Source: Huiozyma naganishii CBS 8797 (Eukaryota; Ascomycota; Saccharomycetes; Saccharomycetales; Saccharomycetaceae). Taken from it: a stretch of 64,000 nucleotides of DNA. The translations under genes and the position numbers were made by a program. Below are positions 60,526-64,000 of this stretch, one piece after another. Within the stretch, counting starts at the first letter, position 1; each line of letters starts with the position of its first letter. The stretch is from NCBI RefSeq assembly GCF_000348985.1, contig NC_035924.1:1-64000 (forward strand). Direction: 5' to 3'. Below the pieces are notes generated by a model. It searched no databases and had not been told where the DNA came from. It saw only the letters and a program-made list of their open reading frames with translations.

Positions 60526-62835
60526 TCAGTCGCGTATTAGCCAAACTGTTTTAACTTCTTTTCTCGTCACATAAGGTTTCAGGAAGATACACAGGGCGAG
60601 GCAGACGAAAACAGTCATGAGTAATTTGCCCTTTTCAAAAGTAGGACTCATGACATCGAATTGGCCCGATGGCGTGATACGTGTGCAGAAGATATCGTGC
60701 CCGATTTCACAGGCAACACTGGTAGACTCCAAATTAGTCTGCACACAATCTAATTGCGCCTTTGAACCAGTTAAAATGTCTCTGAAATGAGTGATAACGT
60801 AATAATCACTGATCGGGATAGTAGCCATGTAAGGACTTGCCATAAATTCTTTTTTGTCGTCGTCCGTCATGTCCGTTTCATTTTTCCTCCTTGCACTTAA
60901 CAAAAATTTGGGCAAGTGCGTTATCTGCCCGTTTTCCAATTCCAAAATGATCGTTTTGGTCGTGATGTCGAACTTCGTATTTGAAATAGCCATTTCCTTG
61001 ATGATTTGAGGGAAAAAGTACGACAGGGATACTGCTTCTGGCTTTTCTACCCCAGTCAAAGGATTCTCATGCACCGTTGTCATTCTCTTATTTGGAGTCA
61101 ATGATTCGTACAATTCGACAACTACAATTTTTTGCTCGGGTGTTGGTTCCAAGCTGAAATAAGAGTAGATAACCCAATGTTCACCAAAGACAATGTTGAT
61201 TGGACGAGCAGGGCTGACATGCTCTTCATTATGAATCTGGGAATAGATCACTTCACCTGTGATGGTATTGATGACGTTCAACGTAAGGTGTTGCGATTGC
61301 TTGTTGAAAACGACGAAACTGGCCAAATCAGGGTATAAGTATTTGAACAGGACGTCTCTGCTTCCTAGAATAATCCCTGGGTTTGTCACTTCAGTGTGTT
61401 GTCTACCGCTGTACGCCATGATAACGTCTGTCTCTGGGTCCAAAGTAATGTCCCAGGTACGTTTTAAAGTGTTACCTTGTGAGACGATGTACCCTGTAAT
61501 GGAGTTCTTGTCAAAATCGGTGATAAAATTCTCCTTGGTGTTCATGATGGAGTCCTCGTCGTTGATGTTAACGATTTCGCTTGGGTGAACACATGGTTGT
61601 GCGTACTTGACAAAGAAAGAGCCATTATCTTCCAGGCTTTGGATAGACGAAATCGAGCATGACCTTCTGTCTTTGAGAATATTGCCCTCAGTTTTCAGGA
61701 CTGGTGCGGAGTTCTCATCTAGCAATTCTAACAGAACAAAAGAGCCATCGTCCGTGAACACAATAAGTTCTCTCGAACTTTCAAACCACTCCACTTTCAA
61801 AGAATGTTGTCCCGGAATTGTGTTTACCCGCCAGACAATTTCCCCATTACGGGAAACATCCAAGGCTGCCAATAACCCGTCTTTGGTCAAAACAACCAGC
61901 AGTTTTGACAATCCGAATTTCAAGTTTTGGTTTCTAATCTCCTCAGGGCTCATCCCGCTCTTTAATCTGAAACTATCCAAATGCAACATCTTAGAAATCA
62001 TCCTCCCTGGAGAAAACTTGTTGACGCGGGCAAAATTCAACAACCGCTCCACGTCGGTGGTTACTCTGAACCAGTAGGCGTCCCAAACGTTTGCCATTTT
62101 GCGTTCGCTGGCGATCTCTGCGGCGATCTCTTCCAACGAGTGGTCTTGCAAGTCAATAAACGTGTGGTCGACTACACCGAACAACGACTCGTCTCTAGTC
62201 CAGGTTTCAACAAGCTTTCCGTTTTGAATATGGTAGTAAAAAGAGTGCTTGTCAGCTGTTGTGATCAAAAGCTTGACGTACTCTTTATAATCCGTTTCGA
62301 CCCAGTTCAGCAGCGCAAAGTTTTCTGGCAACTCATGAGAAAGCACTGGAAGTTTCGAGTCCTCGTCAATGACCTTCACCGTCTTCGTTTTCAAATCCAC
62401 GACGACCCCGGGTGTGTTATCCGGGCGACAACTGGACACAAAAGGTGCTGTCTCGTTCGCCAGGGGAACCCACTCATTCTCAAAGAGGTACGTCCTGTCC
62501 AGCTCAACAAATCCGTCCTGTGCAGCCTTCTTTAGCACGACGGAGGCGTCCTTCAGCATGACGTCGTCCACCTGATACTCCAATGTCTTTCTAGTTATTA
62601 GCGACCCTGACGTTTTATTCAGCAGCGAGACCAAGCCTTGCTCCTCATTGAATTCTGAGACCACCAACAACGTGTCCCACTGATCAGAGGATGCAACGCA
62701 TTTGTAAGGGCCAATCGGGCTCACCAGCCAATCCGTCGTGTACGCCTCATCAGCGAAAATTGCACCGACGAAGAAACTCTTCAGGAAAGCTGGGAACAGC
62801 AGACCCAAAACGACAAAATGATGAACCCCAGTCAT
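60526..62835 (-). CDS. EMC1: ER membrane protein complex subunit 1
   Basis: The 769-residue type I membrane protein is Emc1, the largest lumenal subunit of the EMC insertase that places tail-anchored and multipass proteins in the ER membrane. It has a leader MTGVHHFVVLGLLFPAFLKS, a beta-propeller-type lumenal region (PIGPYKCVASSDQWDTLLVV and LFGVVDHTFIDLQDHSLEEI are landmarks), the DUF1620 C-terminal lumenal part, and one transmembrane helix LLMTVFVCLALCIFLKPYV. Length matches S. cerevisiae (760). Start ATG at 62835. Confidence 0.96.
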   Translation of the reverse strand: MTGVHHFVVLGLLFPAFLKSFFVGAIFADEAYTTDWLVSPIGPYKCVASSDQWDTLLVVSEFNEEQGLVSLLNKTSGSLITRKTLEYQVDDVMLKDASVVLKKAAQDGFVELDRTYLFENEWVPLANETAPFVSSCRPDNTPGVVVDLKTKTVKVIDEDSKLPVLSHELPENFALLNWVETDYKEYVKLLITTADKHSFYYHIQNGKLVETWTRDESLFGVVDHTFIDLQDHSLEEIAAEIASERKMANVWDAYWFRVTTDVERLLNFARVNKFSPGRMISKMLHLDSFRLKSGMSPEEIRNQNLKFGLSKLLVVLTKDGLLAALDVSRNGEIVWRVNTIPGQHSLKVEWFESSRELIVFTDDGSFVLLELLDENSAPVLKTEGNILKDRRSCSISSIQSLEDNGSFFVKYAQPCVHPSEIVNINDEDSIMNTKENFITDFDKNSITGYIVSQGNTLKRTWDITLDPETDVIMAYSGRQHTEVTNPGIILGSRDVLFKYLYPDLASFVVFNKQSQHLTLNVINTITGEVIYSQIHNEEHVSPARPINIVFGEHWVIYSYFSLEPTPEQKIVVVELYESLTPNKRMTTVHENPLTGVEKPEAVSLSYFFPQIIKEMAISNTKFDITTKTIILELENGQITHLPKFLLSARRKNETDMTDDDKKEFMASPYMATIPISDYYVITHFRDILTGSKAQLDCVQTNLESTSVACEIGHDIFCTRITPSGQFDVMSPTFEKGKLLMTVFVCLALCIFLKPYVTRKEVKTVWLIRD

Positions 62836-62940
62836 TGTAGAGTCAGACAGAGTATTTTATCAGCAGTCCGTCTCCCAATTGAGCTCGTTTAACCGGTCCC
62901 TCTGTTCCAAACTGTTCAAACAGTAGAAGACGGGATGTAA

Positions 62941-62976
62941 AATACGATACAAAATACGATACAAAATAAGAATCAA
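62941..62976. repeat. 12-bp tandem repeat
   Basis: AATACGATACAA is present twice in tandem (62941-62952, 62953-62964), followed by the diverged third unit AATAAGAATCAA, in the EMC1-MGR1 spacer. Confidence 0.8.
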
Positions 62977-63086
62977 AATATTGTGACGCTCAAAGTGACC
63001 CAGTTTGACCGTTGTTCGGGCACAATTGGTCCCAAACGCGACACGCGAGTCGGTGTATGTAGTTATGTAAGAATGGTGCAAGCGAT

Positions 63087-64000
63087 CTATGATCCTTGCT
63101 CGCTGTTGCTCTCGTCATTTCTGCCCTGTTCGGGAAGAGTATCCGGGTATAGCACTGTCGGGATAAACTTTATGCTCAGCGAGGTGTCGAGTGCCAGTTG
63201 TAACCACGGGTCGTAGTACTTCCATACCTCTGCGACGTCGACGTTCTTGTGGGAGTCTGTTTCTGGGTCGAGCACGATCCCATGCAGTTCGATTTTCTTG
63301 GCCGGTGCTGGTACGGCCAGTGATGTGGACTCCTCGTGTTCCCGTTCTGGCTGTGGTTCCAAAGCGTGTGTCAGTTCGGATGTTCGCTGTTCGATGTGTA
63401 CTTGGTCTGCTGCAATTTTCTGCCGCAGTTGCGCGTTCTTCTGTGCGACTTCCTCGACCTCTCCCGATGAGTGTGTGAGTAATGTAAGCATCTCGAGGGA
63501 CTTGGCATTGATTCTCTTCCTAGCCGTGAGAAGCTCGTTCATCTCTAGGAAGTACTCGATCTTGTCGAGGTACTCGCCAAAGGACATGGGCTTGAACTCT
63601 ATGGGCCCGTACCATTTGATGACCGGGTTGAGTTGTTCCGCGCGTGCGCGCACGAGAGCGACGCTCTGCCTGACTTGCGGCAGGTTTGTTGAGATGGCAT
63701 CTCCCGAAACCGGGTCCTTGACCTTGATTTTTGTTGGGTCGACCCCCTCGTAGTAGAACCTGACGATGTCGTTGAAGAACTTCTTGTCCCGTGCCGTACG
63801 TGCTTCCTCCGCCCAGGGGTCGTACTTGAGCAGTTTCAACCGGCAAAACTCTAGCATCGATTGCGAGAGCAGTGCAGTCCCCAGAACGAGCCAGAGCGCC
63901 TTCCTGACGAGGGGCAGCCTCCCACTACGGGGACCCCCCGCCGCGGAAGCCGACTTGGCTGCTTGCTTCTCGGCCCCCTCCAAGAGGAATGCCTGTCCTG
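63087..64000 (-). CDS. MGR1: Mitochondrial i-AAA protease adaptor, 5' part missing
   Basis: The frame is open to the right edge, so the N-terminus is outside the window; about 304 residues are visible. The segment VRKALWLVLGTALLSQSMLE is the second transmembrane helix, followed by LLKYDPWAEE, KKFFNDIVRFYYEGVDPTKI and KPMSFGEYLDKIEY, all strong Mgr1 landmarks. Mgr1 works with Mgr3 as substrate adaptor of the Yme1 i-AAA protease in the inner membrane, facing the intermembrane space. The S. cerevisiae protein has 417 residues, so roughly a quarter may be missing. The visible part is GC-rich compared with EMC1. Confidence 0.93.
   Translation of the reverse strand, partial: GQAFLLEGAEKQAAKSASAAGGPRSGRLPLVRKALWLVLGTALLSQSMLEFCRLKLLKYDPWAEEARTARDKKFFNDIVRFYYEGVDPTKIKVKDPVSGDAISTNLPQVRQSVALVRARAEQLNPVIKWYGPIEFKPMSFGEYLDKIEYFLEMNELLTARKRINAKSLEMLTLLTHSSGEVEEVAQKNAQLRQKIAADQVHIEQRTSELTHALEPQPEREHEESTSLAVPAPAKKIELHGIVLDPETDSHKNVDVAEVWKYYDPWLQLALDTSLSIKFIPTVLYPDTLPEQGRNDESNSEQGS

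Overview
The window is yeast nuclear DNA: the left end of a chromosome equivalent to Saccharomyces cerevisiae chromosome III. From CHA1 rightwards the order CHA1, VAC17, MRC1, KRR1, ADF1, MIC10, PRD1, PEX34, KAR4, SPB1, PBN1, LRE1, APA1, YCL048W-A, SPS22, POF1, EMC1, MGR1 copies the S. cerevisiae order and strands. Genes that S. cerevisiae keeps on the sister (YDR) block, such as QCR7, RBA50 and CAB1, are absent, so I infer a post-whole-genome-duplication Saccharomycetaceae species outside Saccharomyces. The genus cannot be fixed from sequence alone; Kazachstania or Naumovozyma would be my guess.

1-24.9 kb is subtelomeric. It holds an assembly gap (100 N), a long GC-rich Y'-type helicase gene lying between two diverged direct repeats, remains of three cell-surface adhesin genes (two Hyr/Iff-like, one PA14/FLO-like), a second decayed helicase, and two solo LTRs. 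No telomeric repeat is visible at the left edge.

24.9-26.6 kb is a mating-type cassette in the HML position. It carries alpha1 and alpha2 but also a spliced a1-like gene. alpha1 stops at an HO-site-like motif, and a1 loses its last homeodomain helix where it meets the alpha2 3' end. The cassette is inverted relative to S. cerevisiae HML.

27-64 kb is a dense syntenic gene block. Two additions relative to S. cerevisiae stand out: an 815-residue RNase III/Dicer-like protein with three double-stranded-RNA-binding domains and lost catalytic residues (between VAC17 and MRC1), and an unrecognised 335-residue acidic protein (between PEX34 and KAR4). The KAR4-SPB1 intergenic region carries six forkhead motifs and one alpha2/Mcm1-type operator within 260 bp, at exactly the place of the S. 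cerevisiae recombination enhancer. HML, this candidate enhancer and KAR4 (with pheromone response elements) therefore form a mating-type switching neighbourhood.

Several coding starts below were moved to the first in-frame ATG, because the longer frames began at GTG or TTG. MGR1 runs off the right edge.
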